Assembly: GCA_019749805.1 (NCBI GenBank)
Contig: JAIEPH010000026.1
Location: forward strand, 216,735-280,734
Length of the DNA: 64,000 nt
DNA from: Mycobacteriaceae bacterium
GTDB lineage: Bacteria; Actinomycetota; Actinomycetes; Mycobacteriales; Mycobacteriaceae
Direction of reading: 5' to 3'
The position numbers and the translations under genes are program-made. Positions 7,852 to 17,088 of this stretch are shown here, in pieces. The stretch's first letter is position 1. Every line of letters begins with the position of its first letter. Under the pieces are notes generated by a model that did not search any database, was not told where the DNA came from, and saw only the letters and a list, made by a program, of their open reading frames with translations.

Positions 7852-8685
7852 TCAACTTCCCAACTCGATCGGGGCTCCCACGAGAGAGCCGTATTCCGTC
7901 CAACTTCCGTCGTAGTTCTTGACGTTCTGGTGTCCCAACAACTCCTGCAGCACGAACCAGGTGTGCGACGAGCGCTCACCGATCCGGCAGTAGGCGATGG
8001 TCTCCTTCTGGCCATCCAGTCCCGCCTCGGCGTACAGCTTGGCCAGGTCCTCGTCGGACTTGAAGGTCCCGTCCTCGTTGGCCGCCTTGCTCCAGGGAAC
8101 ATTGATGGCGCCGGGGATATGCCCGGGCCGCTGACTCTGTTCCTGCGGCAGGTGTGCGGGAGCGAGGATCTTGCCGGAGAACTCATCGGGAGAGCGAACG
8201 TCGACCAGGTTCTTCTCGCCGATCGCGGCGATGACCTCGTCGCGGAATGCGCGGATGGCGTTGTTCGGTGGCGCGGCCGTGTACGAAGTAGCAGCGCGGG
8301 CGGGCACCTCTGTCACCAGCGGGCGCCCGTCGAGCTCCCACTTCTTGCGTCCGCCGTCGAGCAGCTTGACGTTCTCGTGGCCGTACAGCTTGAAATACCA
8401 GTAGGCGTAAGCGGCGAACCAGTTGTTGTTTCCGCCGTACAGGATGACGGTGTCCTCGTTGCTGATGCCCTTGTCGGACAACAGCTTCGAGAACTGCTGC
8501 TGGTCGACGAAATCACGCTTCACCTGGTCCTGCAGCTCGGTCTTCCAGTCGAGCCGCACAGCGCCGGCGATGTGGCCGCCCTCGTAGGCGGAGGTGTCCT
8601 CGTCGACCTCGACGAAGACAGTGTCAGGCGCGTCGAGATTGCTCTCGGCCCAGTCAGTTGTGACCAGGACGTCGGAGCGTGCCAT
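7852..8685 (-). CDS. cysA2: Thiosulfate sulfurtransferase (rhodanese) CysA2
   Basis: 277 residues, two rhodanese domains. The catalytic cysteine is in AYCRIGERSS (Cys233) of the C-terminal domain. The N-terminal domain has the usual CRGHIAGA-like block as EGGHIAGAVRLDW. The enzyme moves sulfane sulfur from thiosulfate to acceptors such as cyanide or thiols. ATG 8683-8685 has an A/G-rich ribosome-binding site (GAAAGGA) about 7 nt upstream. It follows the DUF4395 gene by 34 nt and precedes sseC by one base. The operon begins with a Cys-rich leader peptide, so expression is expected to respond to cysteine supply. Confidence 0.95.
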   Translation of the reverse strand: MARSDVLVTTDWAESNLDAPDTVFVEVDEDTSAYEGGHIAGAVRLDWKTELQDQVKRDFVDQQQFSKLLSDKGISNEDTVILYGGNNNWFAAYAYWYFKLYGHENVKLLDGGRKKWELDGRPLVTEVPARAATSYTAAPPNNAIRAFRDEVIAAIGEKNLVDVRSPDEFSGKILAPAHLPQEQSQRPGHIPGAINVPWSKAANEDGTFKSDEDLAKLYAEAGLDGQKETIAYCRIGERSSHTWFVLQELLGHQNVKNYDGSWTEYGSLVGAPIELGS

Positions 8686-8719
8686 GTGGGAAATCCTTTC
8701 GGTTGCTTGCTGTTTGAAG

Positions 8720-9187
8720 TTAAGCGGGGTGCGGGCGGAAACGAGCGACGAGCGGATAGATCTGACAGCCGAGGCAGATGCCGAAGGCCGCGTTGAGAAA
8801 GGCCGCCACGAGCGCGAAGCCGGTGGCGATCAGGCCGAGCAGCGGGACACCGGCGGCGAACCCGACGACACCGATGGCCGCGAACGCCAAACCGACGAGT
8901 TGGGCGAACTTCAGCGGGGGTACCGGCTCCTTCTCGGTGGCCGGTCCGAGGCGCGGAGCGACCAGCGACCGGAAAATCAGCCCGTACGGATGCTGCTGCG
9001 GTCCGCACCGTGCGCCGATCGCGAACACGATTGCCTGCACACCGAGGATCGCTGCCGCAGCGACGGCGCTGACGGCCGACGCCAGCAGCGCCGCGATGAG
9101 GGCGCCGGTGGTGACCCATGCGGCGAAGCGCGGCCCTCGCACGTCCACCTGACCAGGTGGGGCGAGGGTGTTCGTGCTGGTTGACAT
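8720..9187 (-). CDS. DUF4395 membrane protein of the cysteine-controlled sulfur operon
   Basis: 155 residues from the ATG at 9185-9187 with SD AGGAG (9195-9199). It has about four hydrophobic segments and cysteines in ARCGPQQHPYG and FGICLGCQIY. The latter CLGC pair is typical of DUF4395 proteins, which often lie next to thioredoxin-like and sulfurtransferase genes. It is probably a cytoplasmic-membrane protein handling sulfur or thiols, by association only. It is the first structural gene after the Cys leader peptide and is followed by cysA2 and sseC. Confidence 0.85.
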   Translation of the reverse strand: MSTSTNTLAPPGQVDVRGPRFAAWVTTGALIAALLASAVSAVAAAAILGVQAIVFAIGARCGPQQHPYGLIFRSLVAPRLGPATEKEPVPPLKFAQLVGLAFAAIGVVGFAAGVPLLGLIATGFALVAAFLNAAFGICLGCQIYPLVARFRPHPA

Positions 9188-9282
9188 GGATGTGCTCCTG
9201 TTGCATGGATGGCTGGCTGGAATGGGAGGGCAGGCCACATGGGGCTACTCCCGAGTGCGGCGCGAAAGGACAGCGCGGCTAC
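9188..9282 (-). promoter_or_regulatory. Attenuator region between the Cys leader and the DUF4395 gene
   Basis: On the minus strand, GGGAG (9252-9248) can pair with CTCCC (9228-9224), and the C-rich block CCCTCCC (9230-9224) can also pair in part with the downstream ribosome-binding site AGGAG (9199-9195). These are mutually exclusive pairings of the sort expected for cysteine-responsive attenuation. The pairing scheme is my inference from the sequence. Confidence 0.5.
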
Positions 9283-9375
9283 TCAGCAGCTACAACAACA
9301 ACAGCAACAACCCGCGACGCGGCACAGATCGACTGCGCGGCGCTTGGTGAGCATCGGCTCGAGGCGGGCGGACAC
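9283..9375 (-). CDS. Leaderless Cys-rich leader peptide (Ms5788A type)
   Basis: From GTG at 9373-9375 the frame encodes 30 residues: MSARLEPMLTKRRAVDL then CRVAG, six consecutive cysteines, Ser, Cys and stop. A -10-like TAAGCT (9383-9388) lies exactly 7 nt upstream of the GTG, so the mRNA should start at the start codon. Cys-rich leaderless peptides of this kind (Ms5788A family) attenuate a sulfur operon in mycobacteria: ribosomes stalled on Cys codons when cysteine is scarce allow translation of the next gene. Here the next gene, 95 nt on, is the DUF4395-cysA2-sseC operon. A shorter version could start at ATG 9352-9354. Confidence 0.9.
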   Translation of the reverse strand: MSARLEPMLTKRRAVDLCRVAGCCCCCCSC

Positions 9376-9404
9376 GAGCGACAGCTTACCCAATGACATG
9401 GTGA

Positions 9405-9827
9405 TCAAGCCAACAGTGGTTCCAGCGCCGAGCGCAGGTCAGCGGGCTTGGGAACACCGTGGGTGCGAAAGCGCGGGCGCCCGTCGGCGTCGAAGATGAT
9501 CGTGGTGGGCAGCGACAACACCGAAAGTCGCCTGGCCGCTTCCGGATTGGCGTCCATGTCGATCTCCACATGAGCGACTCCGGGCAGCTCTGCGCACACC
9601 TGGTCGACGACCTGTCGCACTCCCGCGCAGGGTCCGCACCACTCGGCGGTGAAGTGCAGCACCGTCGGTCCAGTCTCGGATAATCCCAGGTCACTGGTGT
9701 CCACGTTGGCGGCGTCCTCGCTCGCTTTGAGGAGCCCGGCGCGCAGGGTGAGCAGCCTGCCGATCACGTAAGCCAGCCCGAGCGCGGCGACGAGCACCAC
9801 GATCACCAGTACCCATGAAGAGCTCAT
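9405..9827 (-). CDS. thiX: Membrane-anchored thioredoxin-like protein ThiX
   Basis: 140 residues. One N-terminal transmembrane helix (SWVLVIVVLVAALGLAYVIG, residues 4-23) precedes a thioredoxin fold with the active site WCGPC at residues 63-67 and a cis-Pro in SLPTTIIF. It corresponds to Rv0816c ThiX. The TM segment anchors it to the membrane; which side the domain faces cannot be fixed from sequence. ATG 9825-9827 overlaps the lmeA stop by 4 nt (ATGA), so it is translationally coupled downstream of lmeA. Confidence 0.93.
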   Translation of the reverse strand: MSSSWVLVIVVLVAALGLAYVIGRLLTLRAGLLKASEDAANVDTSDLGLSETGPTVLHFTAEWCGPCAGVRQVVDQVCAELPGVAHVEIDMDANPEAARRLSVLSLPTTIIFDADGRPRFRTHGVPKPADLRSALEPLLA

Positions 9828-10639
9828 GACTGATTGAACCCGCTCAGCGGCACGGTTACTCCCTCGGCGATGCCTTCGATGATGAGGTCGGAGCCGCGGG
9901 CGCCCTCGGCAGTCGGCGCGAGTCCGAACGGCAGCTTCTGACCGGGCAGGCTGGTGGAGAACGCGGCCAGCACCTCGTCCTTCGTGTCGTCGGGAACGGC
10001 CTGATCGGCGGTGCCCGCACCGGTCAACACGTCGGTCGCGGTCAGGACCAGGGTGGTTTGGTCCGGCCCGACGATCGACAGGTCCACCGCGATGCTGACC
10101 CTCTTGTCGAAGCCGGCAGACGTCGGGGTCCCGGTGAAGACCACCCCGCGATTGCTCGATATTCCGGATTCGGTGGTGCCGCCGGTGGAGTCGTTGCTTT
10201 CCCGCGTGGGCGCCTCGACCAGCAGGTCGGGAATGCCCATGAATCGCCCGACATGCGTGGAATCGATGATGATGCGGCTCTCTGCCTTGCCCACCCTCAG
10301 CTTGGCCTCCGGGCTGACCAGCCAAGAAGAGTCCAGGAGGTCGATCGAATGCAGCGTTGCCTCCAGTGACGCCTTCCCGACCACGGGGTGGCCGACGCCG
10401 GCGGCCCGAATCTCCACTTCGTCGTAGTGGCGGTTGACCGCCTGCGGGATGAATGGAAAACCGAGGATCGCCACCGACGGGTCCCAGGCCAGGTCAGCGG
10501 CGCTTCGAACACTTCTGGCCAGGCGATACTCGGCGTAGATCGCCCCGCCGAAGTCGGCTCCGAGGGCGCCGACCACCACCGCGGTCGTCGTCGCCAAAAC
10601 ACCGATCAGCAGCTTCCGCACCCGCACATTCTTGCCCAC
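9824..10639 (-). CDS. lmeA: LmeA-like DUF2993 periplasmic protein (lipomannan elongation)
   Basis: 271 residues. The N-terminal signal/anchor helix (VRKLLIGVLATTTAVVVGAL) is followed by a DUF2993 domain, with LARSVRSAADL and FPFIPQAVNRHYDEVEIRA as typical early blocks. The orthologue pair Rv0817c/MSMEG_5785 is LmeA, a periplasmic factor needed for elongation of the lipomannan/lipoarabinomannan mannan backbone. The domain is predicted to have a lipid-binding (TULIP-like) fold. It lies directly upstream of thiX in one operon and is divergent from glnR, with 160 bp between them. Identity rests on domain and synteny. Confidence 0.88.
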   Translation of the reverse strand: MGKNVRVRKLLIGVLATTTAVVVGALGADFGGAIYAEYRLARSVRSAADLAWDPSVAILGFPFIPQAVNRHYDEVEIRAAGVGHPVVGKASLEATLHSIDLLDSSWLVSPEAKLRVGKAESRIIIDSTHVGRFMGIPDLLVEAPTRESNDSTGGTTESGISSNRGVVFTGTPTSAGFDKRVSIAVDLSIVGPDQTTLVLTATDVLTGAGTADQAVPDDTKDEVLAAFSTSLPGQKLPFGLAPTAEGARGSDLIIEGIAEGVTVPLSGFNQS

Positions 10640-10799
10640 TTACCCCCGCTGGACCGCGTTGAGTCAGCTGACCAGGAGGTGTCGCGCTATCGTTAGACGA
10701 CCATCGGCCGAGTAACGGCCGTATGTCAGGCATGAATCTGGGAAGTCACCGACCGACATTGTTGTCCAGGCGAGGTCCCCATGGCTGTTGGAGGGCCAG

Positions 10800-12487
<1,688 letters not shown>

Positions 12488-12578
12488 CCTCGGACTGCGA
12501 GTGCGCCGCACTCGTTGCGTCCAAAACCAGCATGTGACGTCAGAACAGGTGTCAACCACTGACCCTGAAGGAGTGACC

Positions 12579-13040
12579 ATGTCCACCAGTCGAATCCAAC
12601 TCGCGCTCAACGTCACCGATGTAGCTGCAGCGACCGCGTTCTACGAGAAGATGTTCGGTGTGCCGGCGCACAAGGTGCGTGCCGGCTACGCCAACTTCGC
12701 TATCGAGGACCCGCCGTTGAAGCTGGTGCTCATCGAAAAGCCAGGCGCCACCGAGCATCTCAACCACCTTGGGGTCGAAGCGGCCGACGTTGACGCTGTC
12801 GCCACGGCAATGGAACGGTTTACGGCGGCCGGTTTGGACACCACCATGGCGGAGCGGGACATCTGCTGCCACGCCACACAGGACAAGGTGTTCGTCACCG
12901 CGCCTGACGTGCCACTCGGTTGGTGGGAGTTCTACAGCGTCACCGACGACAACCCGGCCAACCCGGATGGTGAGTCGAACTCCGTGTGCGCAAAGAACTG
13001 CGCAGCCGACGACAATGCTGAAAGCACCTGCTGCGCATAG
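12579..13040 (+). CDS. CadI/ArsI-type vicinal-oxygen-chelate protein, copy 1
   Basis: 153 residues from the ATG at 12579 with AAGGAG 6 nt upstream. Glyoxalase-fold (VOC) protein: QLALNVTDVAAATAFYEKMF at the start, LNHLGVE with a metal-site histidine (about 63), and vicinal C96-C97 in RDICCHATQDKVF. ArsI C-As lyases use a Cys pair at this place to bind trivalent organoarsenicals. The tail has more cysteines (VCAKNCAADD, STCCA). It could be an ArsI lyase or a CadI-type metal-induced protein. It starts the arsenic island right after mshD and converges with the sigma-factor gene. Confidence 0.82.
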   Translation: MSTSRIQLALNVTDVAAATAFYEKMFGVPAHKVRAGYANFAIEDPPLKLVLIEKPGATEHLNHLGVEAADVDAVATAMERFTAAGLDTTMAERDICCHATQDKVFVTAPDVPLGWWEFYSVTDDNPANPDGESNSVCAKNCAADDNAESTCCA

Positions 13041-13058
13041 CTGTCAGCCGGGCTGCGG

Positions 13059-13667
13059 TCAGTCCTTCGCGCAACCGCAGCCCGGTGCCGGCTCGTAATC
13101 CATTGGTACGCCGCGCCCGTCGAGGGTGAGTGCGCAGCACTGCCCCAACAGCTCGGCGAGTCGCCTGCGGCCGCGCTGCACGCGGGACTTCATTCCCGAC
13201 AGCGAGACTCCCGCCTGCTGCGCGGCATCGGCTTGGGTCAGCCCCGCCAGATCCACCATCTCCAACGCCTCGCGCTGGTCTGCCGAAAGTGCCTTGAGCA
13301 TCGGCCGCAGGCATGCAGAGAGCTCACGGACCGCGGCGGACTCGTCCTCATCCATCGATGGCGCGACCAGTTGGTCGGGAAGGGTCGGTGTCAGCTGTTC
13401 TCGACTGCGGCCTGCTCGGCGGTACTCGTCGATGACCGCGTTTCGCGCGATGCGAAACACCCAATTCGGCAGCAGCTCTCGATCGTCGAGTGAGGCCGCG
13501 TTCTGGTGGATACGCAAGAGGATGTCGGCGACGAGGTCGTCGGCTCGGTCGGTGTCCGCAATACGTCGCCGTACGAACTTTCGCAGCTGCGGCAACACCT
13601 CGCGCCACATTTGCTCGGTCGGCTCCAGCACACCGGCAGAATTGGTCTTCATCATGTCGGCGCTCAT
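13059..13667 (-). CDS. ECF sigma factor of SigZ type with Cys-rich tail
   Basis: 202 residues from the ATG at 13665-13667. Region 2 is LRKFVRRRIADTDRADDLVADILLRI with the NWVFRIARNAVIDEYRR block (2.3-2.4). Region 4 is MLKALSADQREALEMVDLAGLTQADAA with a recognition helix in GVSLSGMKSRVQRGR. The C-terminal extension carries GQCCALT and APGCGCAKD, typical of SigZ-like factors. No anti-sigma gene is adjacent. It lies 91 nt after an arsR gene on the same strand, so ArsR may control it, and the Cys tail could sense metalloids directly. That is inference. Confidence 0.85.
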   Translation of the reverse strand: MSADMMKTNSAGVLEPTEQMWREVLPQLRKFVRRRIADTDRADDLVADILLRIHQNAASLDDRELLPNWVFRIARNAVIDEYRRAGRSREQLTPTLPDQLVAPSMDEDESAAVRELSACLRPMLKALSADQREALEMVDLAGLTQADAAQQAGVSLSGMKSRVQRGRRRLAELLGQCCALTLDGRGVPMDYEPAPGCGCAKD

Positions 13668-13758
13668 GATCGCCGTCCTTCCGGCACCCGAACAGGCGCC
13701 CCGCAGTACTGACGACGGTAACCCCGAAAGGACGCAACGAGCACTGAATTGCTTCCGG

Positions 13759-14118
13759 CTAACTGCAGCAATTCGGGTCCAGCACCGCGCACAGTGCGAC
13801 AAGTGAGTCGCGCCGTGCACGGTGATAGACGTTCATGCCCTGACGATCCGAATCGACCAGTCCCGCCTTGCGCAGTTGTGTCAGGTGGTGGCTCACCGTC
13901 GACTCGGTCAACGCCACCGCGGTTGCCAGTTCACCGCTGTTCAATTCGCCGGTAGGCGCGCTCAGCAGCAACGCCATCAACTTCACGCGGGCGGGGTCGG
14001 CGAGGGCCTTGAGCCGTAGGGCCACTTCGAGCGCCGCGGCATCGTCGACGGGCCCCGCGGCGACCGGGGCGCAACAAACGGGGGCGGACATGTCGATCAC
14101 GGGCAAGGCCTTGGGCAT
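13759..14118 (-). CDS. ArsR/SmtB repressor, Rv2640c type
   Basis: 119 residues from the ATG at 14116-14118. Winged-helix ArsR protein: LRLKALADPARVKLMALLL, then ELATAVALTESTVSHHLTQL as recognition helix. Cysteine pairs near both ends (APVCCAPV, residues 15-16; DPNCCS, 117-118) could form an inter-subunit thiolate site. It closely resembles M. tuberculosis Rv2640c, which also stands divergent to cadI. It should bind the inverted repeat at 14142-14196 and repress both itself (with the sigma factor downstream) and cadI. The metal specificity (As(III), Cd(II) or other) cannot be read from sequence. Confidence 0.9.
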   Translation of the reverse strand: MPKALPVIDMSAPVCCAPVAAGPVDDAAALEVALRLKALADPARVKLMALLLSAPTGELNSGELATAVALTESTVSHHLTQLRKAGLVDSDRQGMNVYHRARRDSLVALCAVLDPNCCS

Positions 14119-14141
14119 GAGTCCATCTTGCCAGCACTGTT

Positions 14142-14196
14142 GACATATATCAAAAAGGTGGGCATTCTGACGGTGTCCACAAGTTTGATATATGTC
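14142..14196. promoter_or_regulatory. ArsR operator in the arsR-cadI divergent promoter
   Basis: GACATATATCAAA (14142-14154) and TTTGATATATGTC (14184-14196) form a perfect 13-bp inverted repeat with a 29-bp spacer, between the divergent arsR and cadI starts. Each half has the AT-rich core usual for ArsR/SmtB boxes. Two dimers bound here would cover both promoters. Confidence 0.8.
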
Positions 14197-14214
14197 GTAC
14201 TCCAGGAGGTACCA

Positions 14215-14691
14215 ATGTCCCGCGCTCAACTCGCCCTCAACGTCGACGATCTCGATGAGGCTGTGACGTTCTACTCGAAGCTGTTCAACGCCCAACCGGC
14301 CAAGCGCAGGCCCGGCTACGCCAATTTCGCGATCGCCGAGCCTCCTCTCAAGCTGGTTCTCATTGAGAACCCGGGCCAGGGCGGCACCCTGAACCATCTG
14401 GGCGTCGAAGTCGAGACCAGTGACCGGGTGCATGAGGAGATCGCCCGCCTGTCCGGTGAGGGGCTGTTCACTGACGAAGAGATCGGTACCACCTGTTGCT
14501 TCGCGACGCAGGACAAGGTCTGGGTGTCCGGCCCTGGCGGTGAGCGATGGGAGGTCTACACCGTGCTCGCACACTCCGAGACTTTCGGACATAGCCCGCG
14601 GGACACGGAAGCCGGAGGCGAGTGTTCGTGCGGTACCGCCGAGGAACACGCAGTGGAAGAACCGGCCAAGGCCAACACCGCCTGCTGCTAG
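14215..14691 (+). CDS. cadI: Cadmium-induced protein CadI (VOC fold), copy 2
   Basis: 158 residues from the ATG at 14215 with AGGAGG 6 nt upstream. Closely similar to M. tuberculosis CadI (Rv2641): SRAQLALNVDDLDEAVTFYS, PGYANFAIAEPPLKLVLIEN, the vicinal C94-C95 in GTTCCFATQDKVW and GGERWEVYTVL. The fold is glyoxalase/VOC; ArsI-like organoarsenical lyase activity is possible because the Cys pair and the metal-site His (LNHLGVE) are conserved. It ends in a Cys-rich tail (GECSCGT, NTACC). The layout arsR-cadI-arsR-acr3 equals Rv2640c-Rv2643. Confidence 0.92.
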   Translation: MSRAQLALNVDDLDEAVTFYSKLFNAQPAKRRPGYANFAIAEPPLKLVLIENPGQGGTLNHLGVEVETSDRVHEEIARLSGEGLFTDEEIGTTCCFATQDKVWVSGPGGERWEVYTVLAHSETFGHSPRDTEAGGECSCGTAEEHAVEEPAKANTACC

Positions 14692-14726
14692 CTGCTGCCG
14701 CCGAATCGTCCCCTGCGGTTTGCGTG

Positions 14727-14766
14727 CTGATTCGATATCAGTCAATATCGATATATGTCGAATCAG
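14727..14766. promoter_or_regulatory. ArsR operator overlapping the second arsR start
   Basis: CTGATTCGA (14727-14735) and TCGAATCAG (14758-14766) form an inverted repeat around an AT-rich core with repeated ATATC/GATAT. The right arm lies within the first codons of the second arsR gene, so bound repressor would block transcription of arsR-acr3. No SD is visible, which fits a leaderless or autoregulated start. Confidence 0.6.
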
Positions 14767-15123
14767 CCTGCCGCTTCGGAAGCCTGCTGTGTGCTGGAGC
14801 CGTTGGTACGGGAACCCCTGACAACGGCTCAAGCGACGGAAATGGCGTTGAAGTTCAAGGCGTTGTCCGACCCGGTGCGGCTGCGCTTGCTGAGCTCGGT
14901 GGCGAGCCACGCCGGCGGCGAGGCGTGCGTGTGCGACATTTCGCCAGGACTCGAGGTGTCGCAGCCGACGATCTCGCACCACCTCAAGGTTCTGCGCGAT
15001 GCGGGGTTGCTGACGTCCGAACGGCGGGCTTCCTGGGTGTACTACGCCGTCGTGCCCGAGGCCCTCGGGTTGTTGTCGTCGTTGTTGAGTGTCAGTGCCG
15101 ACGCCGCGGTGGTAGGGGCATGA
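14755..15123 (+). CDS. arsR: ArsR arsenite-responsive repressor
   Basis: 122 residues. Winged-helix repressor with ALKFKALSDPVRLRLLSSV, the arsenite-binding motif CVCD at about 58-61 (GGEACVCDISPGLEVSQPTI), and SQPTISHHLKVLRDAGLL as recognition helix. A further CC pair at residues 11-12 is near the N-terminus. The CxC in the alpha-3/4 region is the classic As(III)/Sb(III) site. Its stop overlaps the acr3 ATG by 4 nt, so repressor and pump form one unit, with an operator across the start codon. It is probably the direct sensor for Acr3 expression. Confidence 0.93.
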   Translation: MSNQPAASEACCVLEPLVREPLTTAQATEMALKFKALSDPVRLRLLSSVASHAGGEACVCDISPGLEVSQPTISHHLKVLRDAGLLTSERRASWVYYAVVPEALGLLSSLLSVSADAAVVGA

Positions 15124-16238
15124 CCGACAAAGTTCAGCATCGGGCCACGGCGCCGCCCGTTGTGGCGAAGTTGTCGACGTTGGACCGGTTCCTCCCCGTG
15201 TGGATCGGAATGGCAATGGCCGCCGGCCTGCTGCTCGGCCGCTGGATTCCGGGACTCAACACGGCCTTAAACAAGGTGCAGATCGACGCTATCTCGTTGC
15301 CGATCGCGCTCGGTCTGCTGATCATGATGTATCCGGTGCTGGCCAAGGTCCGCTACGACAGGCTCGACGCTGTCACCGGCGACCGCAGACTCCTGATCAG
15401 CTCGTTACTTCTCAACTGGGTGTTCGGTCCGGCACTGATGTTCGCGCTGGCGTGGCTCCTGTTGCCGGACTTGCCCGAGTACCGCACCGGTTTGATCATC
15501 GTCGGCCTGGCTCGCTGTATCGCGATGGTGATCATCTGGAACGACCTTGCCTGCGGAGACCGCGAAGCGGCCGCGGTGCTCGTTGCCCTCAACTCGATAT
15601 TCCAGGTACTGATGTTCGCAGTGCTGGGGTGGTTCTATCTGTCGGTGTTGCCGGGGTGGCTGGGGTTGGAGCAGACCACCATCTCTACGTCGCCGTGGCA
15701 GATCGCCAAGTCTGTCCTGATCTTTCTGGGCATCCCGCTATTGGCCGGGTACCTATCCCGGCGGCTCGGAGAGAAGGCCAAGGGCCGCGAATGGTACGAG
15801 TCCAAGTTCCTGCCCGCAGTCGGACCGTGGGCTCTGTACGGACTGCTCTTCACCATCGTGATTCTCTTTGCGCTGCAGGGAGATCAGATCACTAACCGAC
15901 CACTGGACGTAGTGCGAATCGCTCTGCCCCTCTTGGCTTACTTCGCCATCATGTGGGGTGGCGGCTACCTGCTGGGCGCGCTGCTGCACCTCGGATACGA
16001 ACGCACCACCACGCTGGCGTTCACCGCCGCAGGGAACAACTTCGAGTTGGCGATCGCCGTTGCGATCGCTACGTATGGGGCCACTTCCGGCCAGGCCCTC
16101 GCCGGGGTGGTCGGCCCGCTCATCGAAGTCCCGGTCTTGGTCGCTCTGGTCTACGTATCTCTGGCGCTGCGAAAGCGTTTCGGCGGCAACCACTCTGCGG
16201 CCGTCGAGCCGTCGACTGCTGCCGGCACCGAAAGGTAA
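15120..16238 (+). CDS. acr3: Arsenite efflux pump Acr3
   Basis: 372 residues with about ten transmembrane helices. Acr3 family hallmarks: LNWVFGPALMFALAW in helix 3, GLARCIAMVIIWNDLACGD with the conserved cysteine (about C133), and TAAGNNFELAIAVAIA with the conserved Glu in helix 9. Acr3 exports As(III), driven by proton exchange, across the cytoplasmic membrane. The ATG overlaps the arsR stop (ATGA). M. tuberculosis Rv2643 is an Acr3-ArsC fusion, whereas here the pump stands alone and the reductases are separate genes at 17.9-19.3 kb. Confidence 0.94.
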   Translation: MTDKVQHRATAPPVVAKLSTLDRFLPVWIGMAMAAGLLLGRWIPGLNTALNKVQIDAISLPIALGLLIMMYPVLAKVRYDRLDAVTGDRRLLISSLLLNWVFGPALMFALAWLLLPDLPEYRTGLIIVGLARCIAMVIIWNDLACGDREAAAVLVALNSIFQVLMFAVLGWFYLSVLPGWLGLEQTTISTSPWQIAKSVLIFLGIPLLAGYLSRRLGEKAKGREWYESKFLPAVGPWALYGLLFTIVILFALQGDQITNRPLDVVRIALPLLAYFAIMWGGGYLLGALLHLGYERTTTLAFTAAGNNFELAIAVAIATYGATSGQALAGVVGPLIEVPVLVALVYVSLALRKRFGGNHSAAVEPSTAAGTER

Positions 16239-16293
16239 GTGCGATGTGGCTCACGTCGCAGCAACCGGGGCCCGATGGGCGCATCATCGAGGA

Positions 16294-16836
16294 ATGACCG
16301 CTGAATACGGCAAGGTCGACCGCGACGACATCGCAGCAGACTTAGAGCGGGCACGCATCGAATTCCACCGCCTGGTGGAGGTGGTCGGACTCGACGATTG
16401 GGGTAAGCCAACGCTCGGAACACGATGGACCAATGAGCAGCTGCTGTTCCACATGGTGTTCGGCTACATGGTCGTACAACGGTTACTGGTTCTCGTACGG
16501 ATCTTCAGCCGTTTGCCCCATCGGGTGAGCCGGGTTTTCGCAAACATCCTCGGTGCCACGACCAGGCCGTTTCATATCGTCAACTACTACGGCTCGTGCG
16601 CAGCTGCGACCGTTTACAACCGGCGCAGGATGGGCGCGAAACTCGACCGCGTCATCGCGTCGCTGCAACGTCAGCTTGCCCGCGAGAATGACGCCGAGTT
16701 CGCTCGCGGCATGCACTACCCGACCCAGTGGGACCCGTTTTTTGAGGACTACATGACATTGGAGGACCTGTACCGCTACCCCGGACGGCACTTCGACTTC
16801 CACGCCCGCCAGCTCACCATCACTCCGAGCCAGTGA
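16294..16836 (+). CDS. DinB/YfiT-like four-helix protein
   Basis: 180 residues from the ATG at 16294. RIEFHRLVEVVGLDDWGKPTLGTRWTNEQLLFHMVFGY is the usual opening of DinB/mycothiol-dependent-type helical-bundle proteins, which often use three histidines as a metal site; here H449-type positions are visible as LFHMVF and RHFDFHARQL near the end. The centre has a membrane-like stretch (VVQRLLVLVRIF). The precise activity is unknown. It lies 55 nt after acr3 on the same strand and may be in the same transcript. ATG is preceded by GAGGA. Confidence 0.65.
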   Translation: MTAEYGKVDRDDIAADLERARIEFHRLVEVVGLDDWGKPTLGTRWTNEQLLFHMVFGYMVVQRLLVLVRIFSRLPHRVSRVFANILGATTRPFHIVNYYGSCAAATVYNRRRMGAKLDRVIASLQRQLARENDAEFARGMHYPTQWDPFFEDYMTLEDLYRYPGRHFDFHARQLTITPSQ

Positions 16837-17088
16837 CCACAACCATCCGGAAGCGTGCCATCTCTTCGCAGTGTTGAAATGACGACATTCGGGACGCGGT
16901 AAGGGTCTGATTTGGCGTCCCATCCGCCTCGTGGCGCCAGCAGCGCCTCTCCATCCGGCGTGTCATTCCGGTTCGCGCACCCGGTATCGCCACGACTCCT
17001 ACAGTCAAGAAGTTCGCCAGCTAGAGAGGTCTAGCAAGAGCGGGTAACCGCGCCCGCCCGAATTGCCTGGCGGTCGTAGGAGAGCCAA

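Noticed and set aside
10788..10799. Earlier TTG start for glnR (10788)
   Set aside because: It has no ribosome-binding site and would place the GGAGG inside the gene; TTG 10800 has GGAGG at a good distance and fits homologue N-termini.
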